From Mycolicibacterium komanii (lineage in GTDB: Bacteria > Actinomycetota > Actinomycetes > Mycobacteriales > Mycobacteriaceae), in the NCBI RefSeq assembly GCF_001050035.1, contig NZ_CVTA01000004.1, positions 1 to 64,000 of the forward strand: a DNA stretch of 64,000 nt. The letters run 5' to 3'. The translations under genes were made by a program, and so were the position numbers. The notes below the pieces were generated by a model. The model saw nothing but the letters and a program-made list of their open reading frames with translations. It did not search any database and was not told the DNA's origin. Shown one piece after another: positions 39,655-54,600 of the stretch (its first letter is position 1; each line of letters begins with the position of its first letter).

Positions 39655-42600
39655 TTGCTTCATGACCGGTCGCTGGAAGCTACCCGCCAGCAGTTAGACA
39701 TATGGCTCGCGCAGGAGACGGGCCAAGCCGGCACGGAGTGGCAGCTCGGCCTGTTCGTGCGGATCGACGGACCGGTAGACCGCGATGCCCTTGAGTGGGC
39801 AATCCACCGCGTAGTGCGCGAGTCCGAACCTCTGAGGGCCGCTTTCTCTGAAGTAGACGGCAAGGTCGTTCAAGCAGCGATCGACTATTCAGACGTCGAT
39901 GTGGCATTCCATGACCTCACTGGCTCGCTCGATCCCGTTGAGGAAGCGCGCCGGCTAGCCGATTCGATCCAGCGGACACCGATGTCGCTGGCAGGCCCGT
40001 TGTTTAGGTTCGCGCTGTTCAAGACGCGTCTTGATGAGTTCTACCTGTTCGGGTGCTGCCACCACATTGTCATCGACGGGTTCGGCATTGCGTTGGTCGG
40101 CCAACGGATTGCATCGCTGTACTCCTCAGCGGTATCCGGTACCGCCGTTTCTCCCGCACTCTTCGGCTCATTGGAGGACTTGGTCGCTTGCGAGTCCGAA
40201 TACGAATCCTCGAACGATTACCTCGAGGATGAGGCCTTCTGGGCGGAACGCCTTCCGCAAGAAGCTTCGTCAAGCAGCCAGGGATACAACGCCGCGGAGA
40301 AGTGCGATTCGGGGCCTTCTGACCCGGTGCTTCTAGACCGCGGTGTCCTTGACCGCCTCGAAGAGTTCGCCAACCTGTGGCAAGTACCGCAAAATGCGGT
40401 CATCACCGCGGCGTGTGCGCTCGTGGTTCGAGGCTTGTGTGTGGACGGCTCGGAGGTCGTGCTCGACTTTCCGGTCAGCAGGCGAGTACGCCCGGAGTCC
40501 AAGACTCTCCCCGGGATGCTGGCCGGAATCGTCCCGCTGGTGCTGTCGCTGTCCCCGCAGTCCACTGTCGCCGACTTCTGTCGGCTCGTTGATGCACGAA
40601 TGCGGGAAGCGTTGCGGCATCAACGCTTCCCGGTACATGTCCTTGAGCGCAACGCCCACGCCCGTCGATCCGGGGAGTCGACGAACAGAGTGAGCGTCAA
40701 CTTCCTTCCGGCATCGTTCACACTGGATTTCGGTGGCGTTCGGGCATCGGCGTCACTGACCAATGCCGGCCGTATGGGCGGATTCGGATTGATCTTCTCC
40801 GACGCTGGCGGCGACCTTGCGCTAAGCGCGACGGGTGCTGGCCATCCGCTTTCCGGCGTCGATGTCGCTGATCTAGCGCAGCAGCTGGAGCGCGTCCTAT
40901 TGGCAATGTTTGACGACCCTTCACGGTCACTGCGTTCGCTCGGCGTGCTCGATGCGCTCGATCGGGCACGACTCGATGAGATGGGTAATCGAGCAGTGCT
41001 GGCGGCTCCAACACCATCGAGGGTTTCGATCGCAGAGTTGTTCGACCGTCAGGTGGCACGCGCTCCGCAGGCAGTGGCGTTGGTTTGTGGGGAGCGGTCA
41101 TGGACCTACCGCGAGGTCGATGAGGCCGCGAATCAGCTTGCGCACCTGTTCGCTCAGCACGGTGCTGGGCCGGGAGAAGTTGTGGCCCTACTGTTTCCGC
41201 GATCTGCCGAGGCGATCCTGGCGATACTGGGCGTCCTCAAGACCGGAGCGGCTTACCTGCCGATTGACATAGGGCATCCTGAGGTGCGGATCAGGTTCAT
41301 GCTCGAAGATGCCGCGCCGGTGGTAGCGGTCACCAACGCGACGTTGGTGGAGCGGTTGAGCGGCTTCCATGTGCCGGTGATCGACGTCGACAGTCTTCGG
41401 ATCGAATCTCGTTCCTCCAGCTCGCAGCCGGCTCCTACGGCGGATGATATCGCCTACCTCATCTACACCTCGGGCACTACCGGCGTGCCGAAAGGGGTGG
41501 CCGTTACTCACGGCAACGTCGTCCAGTTGCTGCAGTCAGCGGATCAGACGCTGATCGCGCCAGGACAGGTGTGGACGCAGTGGCATTCGTATGCCTTCGA
41601 CGTGTCGTGCTGGGAGATTTGGGGCGCACTGCTGGGTGGTGGGTGCCTGGTGGTGGTGCCCGAGGCCGTGGCGAGTTCACCGGACGATTTCCACACGTTG
41701 TTGGTGACCGAGAAGGTCAGTGTGCTGTGCCAGACGCCGTCGGCCGCTGGGATGTTGCCGTCGCGGGGGCTGGAGTCCTTGACCCTTGTGGTGGCAGGCG
41801 AGGCTTGCGCACCCGACTTGGTCAGTCGCTGGGCGTCCGGGCGCGTGATGATCAATGCGTATGGTCCGACGGAAGCTACGGTGTACTCGGCGATGAGTGC
41901 GCCGTTGGCGCCGGGGTCGGGGGCGGTGCCCATCGGGGGGCCGGTGCCCGGAGCTGCGTTGTTTGTGCTCGATGTGTGGTTGCGTCCGGTGCCCGTGGGG
42001 GTGGTTGGCGAACTGTACATAGCCGGCGCTGGGGTAGCCGTCGGATATGTGCGGCGTCCCGGGTTGACTGGTTCACGGTTTGTGGCGTGCCCGTTCGCAG
42101 GAGCGGAAGCGACCGGTCTAAGGATGTATCGCACTGGTGATCTCGTGCGTTGGGACGATAACGGCCAACTGCATTACTTGGGACGCACCGATGAACAGGT
42201 GAAGATTCGCGGATACCGGATTGAGCCGGGTGAGATCCAGGCGGTATTGGGTGGACTCGACGGGGTGGCCCTGGCGGCGGTCATCGTCCGCGAGGATCGT
42301 CCCGGCTATAAGCGTCTGATTGGATACGTCACTGAATCTTCTGACGGCGCAGTCGATCCCGATAGACTACAAGTTGCGTTGGCCGAACGGCTGCCTGCGT
42401 ACATGGTGCCCGCCGCCATCGTGCTGCTCGACGCGTTTCCGTTGACTGTCAACGGAAAACTCGACAGAGCTGCTCTCCCGGCGCCGGAGTACAGTGCGGG
42501 AACGTACCGCGCCCCAGTCACTCCGACCGAAGAGATACTGGTTGGCATTTACACCCAAGTGCTCGGGCTCGAGCGCGTCGGGGTTGATGAGTCGTTCTTC

Positions 42601-45600
42601 GATCTGGGCGGGGACAGCATTCTTGCAATGCGCCTAGTTGCCACGATCAACGCCGGCCTGGGCGTGCAACTCGCGGTGCGCGCGGTATTCGACGCCCCTA
42701 CGGTGGCACAGCTAGCTCTCCGCGTGACCGAAGGCGGCGACCGGCGGGAGCCGTTGGTGGCAGTCGAGCGGCCGTCAGTGGTGCCGTTGTCCTACGCGCA
42801 GAGCCGGTTGTGGTTTCTCAACCGGTTCGAGGGCGGTGCGGCGACATACAACATGCCCACGGCGTTGCGAATCAGCGGTGCGCTCGATCTCCAAGCGCTC
42901 GACATGGCGCTGGACGACGTGATCGCCCGCCATGAATCGTTGCGCACTGTCTTCCCCGACGTCGACGGTGAGCCGTATCAGCGGGTGCTGCCTGCGGAGG
43001 CTGGAATGTGGCGGCGCGGTGGCAAGGCGATCGAGCACCTCGCCGAAGAGGATCTCCCCGTCGAGCTGGCGGCGTTGGCGGAATATCGCTTCGATCTGGC
43101 CAACGAAATACCGATACGCGCACAGATCTATGCGATGGGGCCGGATCAATATGTGCTCGGAATTGTGGTGCATCACATCGCTTTTGACGGTTGGTCGTTG
43201 GCGCCGATGGTGCGCGATGTGGCTGAGGCATATCGCACGCGACGAGCCGGGCAGGAGCCGAGCTGGTCACCGTTGCCGGTGCAGTATGCCGATTACACGC
43301 TGTGGCAACAAGATTGGCTGGGTGACGAGGTAGATCCAGACAGCGTGATCGCCGCGCAGCTGGGCTATTGGCAAGCGGAATTGGCGGACTTGCCGGAGGT
43401 GGTGTCGTTGCGGGCGGATCGTCCGCGCCCGGCGGTGCCCAGCTATCGCGGTGACGGGGTGGAGTTGCGCATCGAGGCGCCGCTGTGGGCGCAGGTCAAG
43501 GCGGTGGCCGCGGCGCACAAGACGACGGCGTCGATGGTGATGCAGGCTGTCCTGGCGGTAGTGCTGAATCGCGCCGGTGCCGGTGAGGATATCGTGATGG
43601 GCTCACCAATCGCCGGGCGGTCAGACGCCGCGCTCGACGATCTGGTCGGTTTCTTCGTCAACACCTGGGTGCTGCGTGTTCCCGTGGGCTCCCAGGACTC
43701 GTTCAGCGAGGTGCTCGAGCGGGTGCGCCAGAAGGCGTTGGATGCCTACTCCAATCAGGATGTGCCGTTCGAGTTGCTGGTGGAGCAACTCAACCCGGTG
43801 CGCTCCGCATCGCATCACCCGCTGTTTCAGGTGGCCTTGGCGTTTCAGAACAACCTGCGCCCGGATATGACGCTCGAGGAAGTCAGCCTCGAGACAATCG
43901 AAATGGACACTCGCACCGCAAAGTTCGACCTGGATATCCAACTCAGTGAGTCGCCAGGTTCCGATGCGCCGACGACCACCGGTACGGTCACCTACGCCAC
44001 AGACCTCTACGACCGGTCGACCATCGAGCGGATGGTCGCCTGGTTCGGCCGCGTGCTCGAGGCGGTCGTCACGGACACCTCAGTCGTAGTCGGTGATATC
44101 GCATTGCTCGCCGACGGGGAACGCAGCCTGGTGCTGTCGGAATGGGCGGGTGCCCAGGTGCACACGCCGGTGGGGCTGGCTCCTGAACTACTGGCGGCGG
44201 CGGTGGCCGACAGTCCCGACACCTTGGCCGTCATCGACGGCGACCGGCAGTACTCCTACCGCGTGCTCGATGAGTGGTCGACGCGGCTGGCGCGGGTGCT
44301 CATCGAAGCGGGGGTAGGGCCGGAATGCACTGTGGCGGTGGCGATGGATCGCCGGGTGGAGCTGGTGGTTTCCTGGTGGGCGGTACTCAAGGCCGGCGGT
44401 GCATATGTGCCTGTGGATCCCGCACATCCAATCGAGCGCATCGCAGGGCTACTGGATGCGGTCGCCGCGCGCTGCGTATTGACCTACGGCACCGACACGT
44501 TGGCGGGAGCGGGATCGCGCCCGGTCTTGCGCGTTGATCGTCGGGATCTGTCGCGGCACAGTGCGGATCCGATCACCGACACCGATCGGTTGGCACCACT
44601 TTCTGCCGACAACGCCGCATATGTGCTCTTCACGTCGGGCTCCACCGGCGTGCCCAAAGGGGTCGTCGTCAGTCACGCCGGTCTACTGGGTGTGGCGGCA
44701 GCCCACCGTGGACAGTTCGCGCTTCGCGCGGGATCACGTGTGTTGATGGTCGCCGCACCGACTTTCGATGCTTCCATCTTCGAATGGATGTGGGCGGTGG
44801 GCTCATTCGCGACGTTGGTGGTAGCCGCACATGACGCCTACGGCGGGGAGGCATTGACCGATGTCTTGAGCACGCAGCGGGTCGACGCCGCGTTACTGAC
44901 TCCGACGGTGCTGTCCACGCTCGATCGAGCCCGGGTAACCGGGCTCGAGACCCTGGTGACCGGAGGGGAGGCCTGCCCCGCGCAACTGGTTGCCGCCTGG
45001 GCGCCGGGCCGTCGCATGTTCAACGCCTATGGGCCGACCGAGGCGACCATCTGGGCGACGTGTGATGCGTTGACCGTCGGAGAACCGGTGCGCATCGGAA
45101 CCCCGATCGCCGGGGTTACCGCGTTGGTGTTGGACGCTCGCCTCGAGCCCGCCCCCATAGGGGTGGTGGGCGAGCTGTATTTGGCTGGGCCCCCAGTGGC
45201 GCGCGGCTATGTCGGCCGACCGGGCCTGACCGCTGAGCGGTTCGTCGCCGCCCCCCATGGTGCGGCAGGGATGCGGATGTACCGCACCGGTGATGTGGTG
45301 CGCTGGACCATGGACGGCACGCTGGATTATCTAGGTCGCGCAGACGCCCAGGTGAAGCTGCGCGGGCAACGCCTGGAACTCGGCGAGGTGGAAAACACGC
45401 TGTTGGCCTGTCCGCAGGTCACTCGGGCGGCTGCCAGCCTGCACACGAGCGACAACGGTGATCATCTGGTGGCCTACGTGGGCCTGGAGCACACCACCGC
45501 CGTCGAACACGAGAGCCAAACCGTCGAGCACTGGCAAAACATCTACGACGAGCTGTACGAGGCTGACATCGAGGCGCCGGAGTTCGGCAGCGACTTCCGG

Positions 45601-48600
45601 GGCTGGAACAGCAGCTACACCAACGATCCGATACCCGTGACCGAAATGCAGCAGTGGCGATCGGCCACTGTGAACCGCATCATGGCGTTGCAACCAAGAC
45701 ATGTCTTGGAGATCGGCGTCGGCTCAGGCCTGGTGTTGTCCGAAATCGCACCTCTATGTGAGAACTACTGGGGGACAGATTTTTCCGCTCCTACCGTTCA
45801 AAAGTTGCAGTCAGCGGTGGCCTCACAGCCTTGGGGCGGTCGGGTCCGGCTGCTGACTCAGCCCGCGCACGTTTCGGGAGCACTTCCACGAGATTTGTTC
45901 GACACCATCATTATCAACTCAGTCATCCAGTACTTCCCCAGCCCACATTATCTGGCCCAGGTGATTGGGACCGCTGTCGATCTGCTCGCGCCGGGTGGAG
46001 CTTTGTTCATCGGCGACGTGCGCAACTACAGCCTGCAAAGTGCGTTCCAGACGGGTGTTGTGCTGGCCCACACCTCCGAAGGCGACGCTGCCGACATCCG
46101 GCATCGGGTTCAACGAGCAATGATGGGCGAGCCCGAATTGCTGCTTGCACCAGAATTTTTCACCACATTGGCCGCCGAGAACACATCGGTGGCCGGCCTG
46201 GACATCCAGCTGAAACGCGGAACCGCCGACAACGAGCTGACCCGTTACCGCTATGAGGTCGTCATTTACAAGACGCCCGCTGCCGTGCGCTCGCTGGTCG
46301 ATGTTCCGGCATGGGAATGGAGCTCCTGTGATGGACTCGAAGGGCTGCATGCCCTCCTGATGTCTCAACACCCGGAGACGATACGTATCACCGGGATTCC
46401 GCACGCCGGCGTCATCAGCGACGTCCGGGCCGAACAGGGCCTAGCTGAAGGGCTTTCTCTGAGCGAGGCGTTGGCCTTCGCTGCCGGAGCGCCGGGGGCA
46501 GTCACTCCCGAGCAATTGCATCGTCTCGGTGAAACCAGCGGATACCGGGCGGCGGTCACGTGGGGCCGCCAGCCTGGCGATCTGGATGCGGTCTTCACGC
46601 GTCCCGCCGACTTCGGCCATTCGTCGGCGTTGTGCGATCTGTACCTCCCTGCCGCCCACCCTGGGGCCAGCGCATACGCAAACGATCCGCACGCCAACAC
46701 CAAGATAAGCGCGGTGCGCCAGTGGATGAGCTCTCGGCTGCCTGACTACATGGTGCCGACTCACTTCGTGGTGCTCGACGAGTTCCCTATGACTTCCTCG
46801 GGCAAAATCGACCGAAAAGCTCTGCCCGAACCAGTGATTGCGGCAACAACATTCCGGGAGCCGCGGACTCAGACCGAAAGAGTCGTCGCCGACGTTTTCG
46901 CCGAGGTGCTGGGCGTCGACCGGGTGGGGCTCGATGACGACTTCTTCGCCCTGGGCGGAGATTCGCTGATCGCGATCCGCGTCAGTGCTCGGCTGCAGAC
47001 TGCCTTGGAGCGGGAAGTCCCCGTGCGATATCTGTTCGACGCCCCCAGGGTCGGAGAACTCGCCGATCACCTGAGCCAGCCTAGTGATGGTGCGGCCCAT
47101 TCCGCCCTGCGGCCGATGCCGCGTCCGGAGCGGGTGCCATTGTCTTTCGCCCAGAGTCGGTTGTGGTTCTTGGATCAGCTGCAAGGGCCGTCCGCCATCT
47201 ACAACATGGCGGTGGCCTTGCGGCTGTGCGGGAAGCTGGATGCGGGCGCACTCGGCGCGGCCCTGGGCGATGTGGTGGACCGGCATGAGAGCCTGCGCAC
47301 CTTGTTCGTGACAGAAGGAGGCATTCCCCACCAGGTGGTGACGCCGCCCGTTGGGGCCGACTTCGGTTGGGAGGTCATCGATGCCGGCCACTGGCCGAAG
47401 GCGCGGCTTGTCGAGGCAATAGACACGGCGGTGCGTCACAGCTTTGATCTCGCTGTCGAGATTCCAATGCGCGCGACGCTGTTCCGTACTGCTGATGACG
47501 AGCATCTACTGGTGGCAGTGGTGCATCATATCGCCGCGGACGGTTGGTCAATCGCCCCGTTGGTGCGTGATCTAGGGCTTGCATACGACAGCCGGTGTGC
47601 GGGACGGAGTCCGGACTGGTCGCCTTTGGCGGTGCAGTACATCGACTACACGCTGTGGCAGCGCGCGCACCTGGGTGACGTCGACGACGAAAGCAGTCCC
47701 ATCAGCGCTCAGATCGCCTATTGGGAGCAGGCTCTTGCCGGCCTACCCGAACGGCTGATATTGCCCACCGACAGGCCCTATCCGCCGGTGGCCGATTACC
47801 GCGGGGCCAGTGTGGCGGTCGACTGGTCAGCCCAGCTGCAGCGACAGGTGGCCCGGCTGGCCCGGGAAAGCAACGCCACCAGTTTCATGGTGATTCAGGC
47901 TGCAATGGCGGTGCTGCTATCCGAAATCAGCGGCAGCAGCGATGTGGCGGTGGGCATCGCCATCGCCGGACGCGGTGACCCGGCACTCGATGACTTGGTC
48001 GGCTTTTTTGTCAACACCTTGGTGCTACGAGTCGACCTGAGCAAGGAACGCGATATCGCTGGAGTATTGGCCCAGGTACGCAGGCGTGGTTTGGCCGCTT
48101 ACGAGCACCGGGATGTGCCTTTCGAGGTACTGGTGGACCGGCTCAACCCGATCCGATCGCTGTCTCATCACCCATTGGTACAGGTGATGATCACGTGGCA
48201 GAACCTCCCATGGCACAGCAGCGGCCCAGCGGCCGGCCTCCAATTGGGCGACGTTCAGGTTGAGCCGCTGCCCGCGGACACCTGCACCGCCCGCATGGAT
48301 CTGGTGTTCTCTTTGGCTGAGGGGTGGACGGAAGCTGGTGAGCCGGCGGGGATTTCGGGAATGGTGGAGTTCCGAACCGACGTATTCGACGCCGATACAA
48401 TCGAAACCCTGGTGAGGCGCTTGGAACGGGTGCTCCTGGCGATCACCGCGGATCCGGCTCAGGCATTGTCGTCGCTGGATGTGCTCGATGCCGCCGAACA
48501 CGCTCTGCTTGACGAGATCGGCCACCGGGAGGTCTTGGCTCAGCCGTTGACCGGGGAGTCGATTCCTGCGGTGTTCGCCCAACAGGTCGCACGCGCGCCG

Positions 48601-51600
48601 AGGGCGACGGCATTGACTTTTGCGGGTCAGTCGATGACCTACCGTGAGCTCGATGAGGAATCAAATCGTCTGGCGCACTTGCTGATCAGTGAAGGTGCAG
48701 GTCCGGGGCGGTGCGTGGCGACGTTGTTCGACCGTTCGTCCGAGGCGATCATCGCAATCGTTGCGGTCCTCAAGACGGGGGCGGCCTACCTGCCGATCGA
48801 TCCATCTGTGCCGGCGGCGCGGATCGCTTTCATGGTGGCAGATTCCACGCCGATCGCAGCGGTCACCTCTGCAGGGTTGACTGACCGCTTGCAAGGCCTC
48901 GATCTGAGGGTCATCGATGTCGCCGATCCGCGCGTTGACACCTACCCGCTGACCGCACTGGCTGCCCCGGCAGCACAGGACATCGCCCATATCATCTACA
49001 CCTCGGGTACAACTGGGACGCCGAAGGGAGTGGCGGTCACGCACCACAACGTGACCCGACTCTTCGACGGTCTTGATGTCGGTCTGAGTACGGGACCGAA
49101 ATCGGTCTGGTCCCAGTGCCATTCATATGCCTTCGATTATTCGGTATGGGAGATCTGGGGGGCATTGCTGTCCGGCGGGCGGCTGGTGGTGGTACCGGAC
49201 GCGGTGACTCGGTCCCCCCGGGACCTGCATGCGTTGCTGGTTGCCGAAGGCGTCACCGTGCTCAGTCAGACTCCGTCGGCGGTGGGGATGCTGTCGTCTC
49301 AGGGTTTGGATCAGACGGCGCTGATGATCGCGGCCGAACCGTGCCCGCCTGACGTAGTGGATCGGTGGGCGCCGGGACGCGTGATGATCAACGGTTACGG
49401 ACCGACGGAGACGACGGTGTATGCCACCATCAGCGCACCACTTGTCGCGGGGTCGGCGGACGTGCCGATCGGTGTGCCAGTCCCGGGAGCAGCGTTGTTT
49501 GTTCTCGACGCCCGGTTGCGGGCGGTACCGGCCGGGGTCGTCGGGGAATTGTATGTGGCCGGTTCTGGGGTAGGGCTGGGTTACGTGGGCCGGCCGGGAT
49601 TGAGCGCGTCTCGGTTTGTGGCCTGTTCCTTCGGGGCCCCGGGTCAGCGCATGTATCGGACCGGGGATCTGGTGTCGTGGGGCGCTGACGGACAGCTGCG
49701 CTATTTCGGTCGGGCTGACGAGCAGGTCAAGATCCGCGGCTATCGCATCGAATTGGGCGAGATCCAGGCCGCGCTGACGGCGTTGGAGGGTGTGGATCAA
49801 GCCGCCGTGATCGCCCGTGAGGACCGCGTCGGCGACAAGCGCCTGGTCGGATACATAACGGGAGATGCCGATCCGACACAGGTCCGCGCCCAACTATCTG
49901 ACCGGCTACCGGCCTACATGGTGCCAACGGCGGTGGTCCTCCTCAATGCGCTGCCGCTGACGGTCAACGGCAAGCTCGACAAGCGCGCGTTGCCGGCACC
50001 CGAGTACGCCGAATGCGACACGTATCGCGCCCCACGCACTGCGGTCGAGGAAATCCTGGCTGGGATCTTCGCTCAGATTCTGGGACGTGAGCGGGTGGGG
50101 GTCGACGACTCGTTCTTCGACCTCGGCGGGGACTCCTTGTCCGCAATGCGGGTGACCGCCGAGATCAACACCGCGCTGGGCGTCGACGTCGCGGTGCGAA
50201 CACTGTTCGATGCGTCCACAGTCGCCCAACTCGCGCCGCGTATTGGAGAAGGTTCGCGCGGGCTTCCACCGTTGGTAGCGGGCGAGCGGCCCACGGTGTT
50301 GCCGCTTTCGTTCGCCCAACAGCGGTTGTGGTTCCTCGAACAGTTGCAAGGACCTTCGGCGATCTACAATATGCCGGTCGCGCTGCGGCTGACCGGACAG
50401 CTTGACGCCGAGGCGCTGGGTGCCGCGCTGGCCGATGTGGTAGCCCGGCAAGACACCTTGCGTACGGTGTTTGCGGCGGTCGACGGGGCCCCCCAACAGT
50501 TGCTGGTGCCCGCCGAACGGGCGGACTTCGGCTGGGAGATCATCGATGCCGGAGGCTGGTCACCCGCCAAGCTGAGTGAGGCAATCGATGAGGTGGCGTT
50601 CCACGCCTTCGACCTCAACACCGAGATTCCGCTACGTGCAACGCTTTTCCGAGTTGCCGAAGACGAGTACGTCCTGGCGGCGGTCGTGCACCACATCGCC
50701 GCGGACGGCTGGTCGATAGGTCCGTTGGTCACAGATCTCGGGCTCGCATACGCCAGCCGGTGTGCGGGTAGCGCGCCTGATTGGGCGCCGCTGCCGGTTC
50801 AGTACGTCGACTACACGCTATGGCAGCGTCGACACCTCGGCGATATTTCTGACAGCGCGAGTCCCATCGCGGTGCAGTTGGCTTATTGGGAACACGCGCT
50901 TTCGGGGCTACCCGAGCGGTTGGCCTTGCCCACCGATCGGCCGTATCCGCCGGTTGCCGATTACCGGGGGTCCACTGTGACGGTGGACTGGCCGGCTGAT
51001 GTGCAGCAGCAGGTGGCCGCGGTGGCACGCGAGCGCAACGCGACCAGTTTCATGGTGGTGCAGGCCGCGATGGCGGTGTTGCTGGCCGAAATCAGCGCGA
51101 GTTCTGATGTGGCAGTGGGCTTTCCGATTGCAGGACGGCGCGATCCAGTCCTCGATGAATTGGTGGGATTCTTCGTCAACACGCTGGTGTTGAGGGTTGA
51201 TGTGGCCGGGGACCCAACGGTTGCTGAGCTCATCGATCAGGTGCAACAACGTGCGCTAGCCGCTTACGAGCACCAGGACGTGCCTTTCGAGGTATTGGTA
51301 GAGCGGCTCAACCCGAACCGCAGTCTTACCCATCACCCGCTGGTGCAGGTGATGTTGGCGTGGCAGAACTTCGCCGGAAATCCCGTTGCCGATCTCTCCC
51401 TTGGTGATGTGCAAGTCGCCCCGATACCCGTGAACACCCGCACTGCACGTATGGACTTGGCGTTTTCGTTAGCTGAATGCTGGACTGCGACTGGCGAACC
51501 CGCTGGGATAAGCGGGACAGTGGAGTTCCGTACCGATGTGTTCGACCGTGCGGGGATCGAGTCACTGGTCGACCGGTTGCGACGCGTGATCGTGGCGATG

Positions 51601-54600
51601 ACCACTGATCCGCAGCGCCCGCTGTCGTCAATCGACGTGCTCGATCCCAGTGAGCGTGAGCAACTGGATCGGTGGGGCAATCGTGCGGTGTTGGCCGAGG
51701 CCGTGACACCGGCGTCGATAACGCAGCTGTTCACCGCCCAGGTGGCACGCACGCCCGATGCGACAGCCTTGACATGCGACGGCCGTTCGTGGACTTATCG
51801 CGCACTGGATGAGGAGTCGAACCGGTTGGCGCACTTGCTGGTCGAGCACGGCGCGGGACCGGGACATTCTGTGGCGCTGCTGTTCTCCCGCTCGGCTGAA
51901 GCGATTCAGGCGATTCTCGGCGTGCTCAAGACTGGGGCGGCGTATCTGCCTATCGACCCCGCGGTCCCCCCGGCGCGGCTCCAATTCATGGTCGAAGACG
52001 CCGCACCGATGGCCGCTGTCACTACAGCTCAATTCGCCGACCGTATAGCCGGTTTCGGTGACCTGCCGGTGATCGATGTCGGTGATCCTGACATCGCCAG
52101 GTATCCGTCCACCGCATTGACGGCACCGGCACCCGACGACGTCGCTCACATCATCTACACATCGGGAACCACCGGTACTCCCAAGGGAGTGGCCGTTACT
52201 CAGAACAATGTCATCCAGCTGTTCGAGTCGCTCGACCTCGGTTTCGAGTTGGTGCAGGGCCAGGTCTGGACACAATTTCATTCGTACGCCTTCGATTTCT
52301 CGGTGTGGGAAATCTGGGGTGCGTTACTTCACGGTGGGCGGTTGGTCGTCGTGCCTGACTCTGTGGCGCGATCGCCGGAAGAATTCCATGCCTTGCTTGT
52401 TGCCGAAAATGTCAGCATCCTCACCCAGACCCCCTCAGCGGTTGGACTGCTCTCCCCGGAGGGTTTGGACTCAGCATCCCTGGTGATCGGCGCGGAGCCC
52501 TGCCCACCTGAACTCGTGGATCGATGGGCGCCGGGACGGGTGATGGTCAACGTCTACGGACCGACCGAGACCACCATGTGGGCGTCCAAGAGCGCGCCCC
52601 TGGCCGAGGGCACCGGCGCGCCCCCGATCGGCTCGCCGGTAGCAGGTGCCGCTTTCTTCGTGCTGGACAAATGGTTACGAGCAGTCCCGGTCGGGGTGGT
52701 CGGTGAGCTATATCTCGCCGGTCGCGGCGTCGGGGTCGGGTATTGGCGGCGGGCCGGTTTGACCGCATCGCGATTTGTGGCGTGCCCGTTCATCGGCGCG
52801 GAAGCACAAGGGCAACGGATGTATCGCACCGGCGACCTGGTGTGCTGGGGCCCTGATGGACAGCTTCGGTACTTCGGACGCGCTGATGAGCAGGTCAAGA
52901 TCCGCGGCTATCGCATCGAATTAGGTGAGATTCAGGCGGCCCTGGCCGGGCTCGCGGGAGTGCAGCAAGCGGTAGTCATCGCGCGCGAGGACCGTCCCGG
53001 GGACAAGCGTTTGGTTGCTTACATCACCGGTACTGCGGATCCGGCAAACGCACGGGCCAAACTGGCCGAGCGGCTGCCGGGCTATATGGTTCCGGCCGCG
53101 GTGGTCGTGGTCGACGCACTGCCGGTGACCGTGAACGGCAAACTCGACAAGCGCGCACTGCCGGCGCCCGACTACGGCGACGCCGATGGCTACCGCGCCC
53201 CGACAACCGCGGTGGAGGAGATGCTGGCCGGCATCTACGCCCACGTCCTCGGATTGGATCGGGTCGGGGTCGACGAGTCATTCTTCGACTTGGGCGGGGA
53301 CTCCGTGTCGGCGATGCGGCTGATCGCTGCGATCAACGACAGCCTGGACGTCGACTTGGGTGTCCGGACGTTGTTCGACACGCCCACTGTGTCCCAACTG
53401 GCGCCGCAAATCGATTCGGCTTCGCGTCGGCGTGAGCCGCTGGTGCCCGTAGATCGACCTGCTGTGGTGCCCTTGTCGTACGCCCAGAGCCGGTTGTGGT
53501 TCCTCAACCGGTTCGAGGGCGGAGCGGCGACATACAACATGCCGATCGCGTTCAGGATCAACGGACTTCTCGATATCGAGGCGCTCGCTGCGGCACTGGA
53601 TGACGTGATCGCACGCCACGAATCGTTACGCACCATCTTCCCGGAGATCGGCGGTGTGCCGTCTCAGAAGGTCCTGCCGGCGGAGCCGGGAATGTGGCGG
53701 CGCGAGAGCGCGACAGTGGTGTCGTTGCCCGCATCGGAAGTCGACGGCGCGTTGGCGGCGCTGGCAGGCCACCGGTTCGATTTGGCCACCGAGATCCCGA
53801 TTCGCGCGCGAATTTTTGCCGCGGGGCCTGATCGATATGTCGTAGGAATCGTGCTGCACCACATCGCTTTTGACGGATGGTCCATGGCACCGATGGTTCG
53901 CGATGTGGCCGAGGCGTACCGGGCACGGCGACAAGGTCTGCCCCCGAGCTGGGCGCCGCTACCCGTGCAATATGTGGATTACACGCTCTGGCAACAGGAT
54001 TGGCTGGGTGACGAGTCCGATCCCGATAGCGTGATCGCCGCCCAGTTGGACTACTGGCAGAAGGAGTTGGCCGATCTTCCCGAAGTAGTCTCGCTGGTTT
54101 CGGATCGGCCCCGTCCTCCGGTACCCAGTTACCGCGGCGATGTTGTTGACCTGCGCATCGAGCCAGAGCTCTGGGCAGGTATCAAGGCGGTGGCTGCGGC
54201 TCACAACGCCACGGCCTCGATGGTCACACAGGCAGTCTTGGCCGTCGTATTGCACCGGGCGGGAATGGGTGAGGACATCGCGCTGGGCACCCCGATCGCC
54301 GGGCGGTCGGATCAGGCTCTGAATGAATTGGTCGGATTCTTCGTCAACACATGGGTGCTGCGCGTGGGAGTGACCCCGGGGCAGCGGTTCAACGAGGTAC
54401 TCCACCAGGTGCGCCAGAAGGCGCTCGACGCCTACAGCAATCAGGATGTGCCGTTCGAGCGACTGGTCGAGCAACTCAATCCGGTTCGTTCCACATCGCA
54501 CCATCCGCTGTTCCAGGTGGCCTTGGCTTTCCAGAACAATGTGCGTCCCGAGGTGGCGCTCGACGGAGTCGATGTGGAGCCCGTCGAAGTGGTTACCCGC

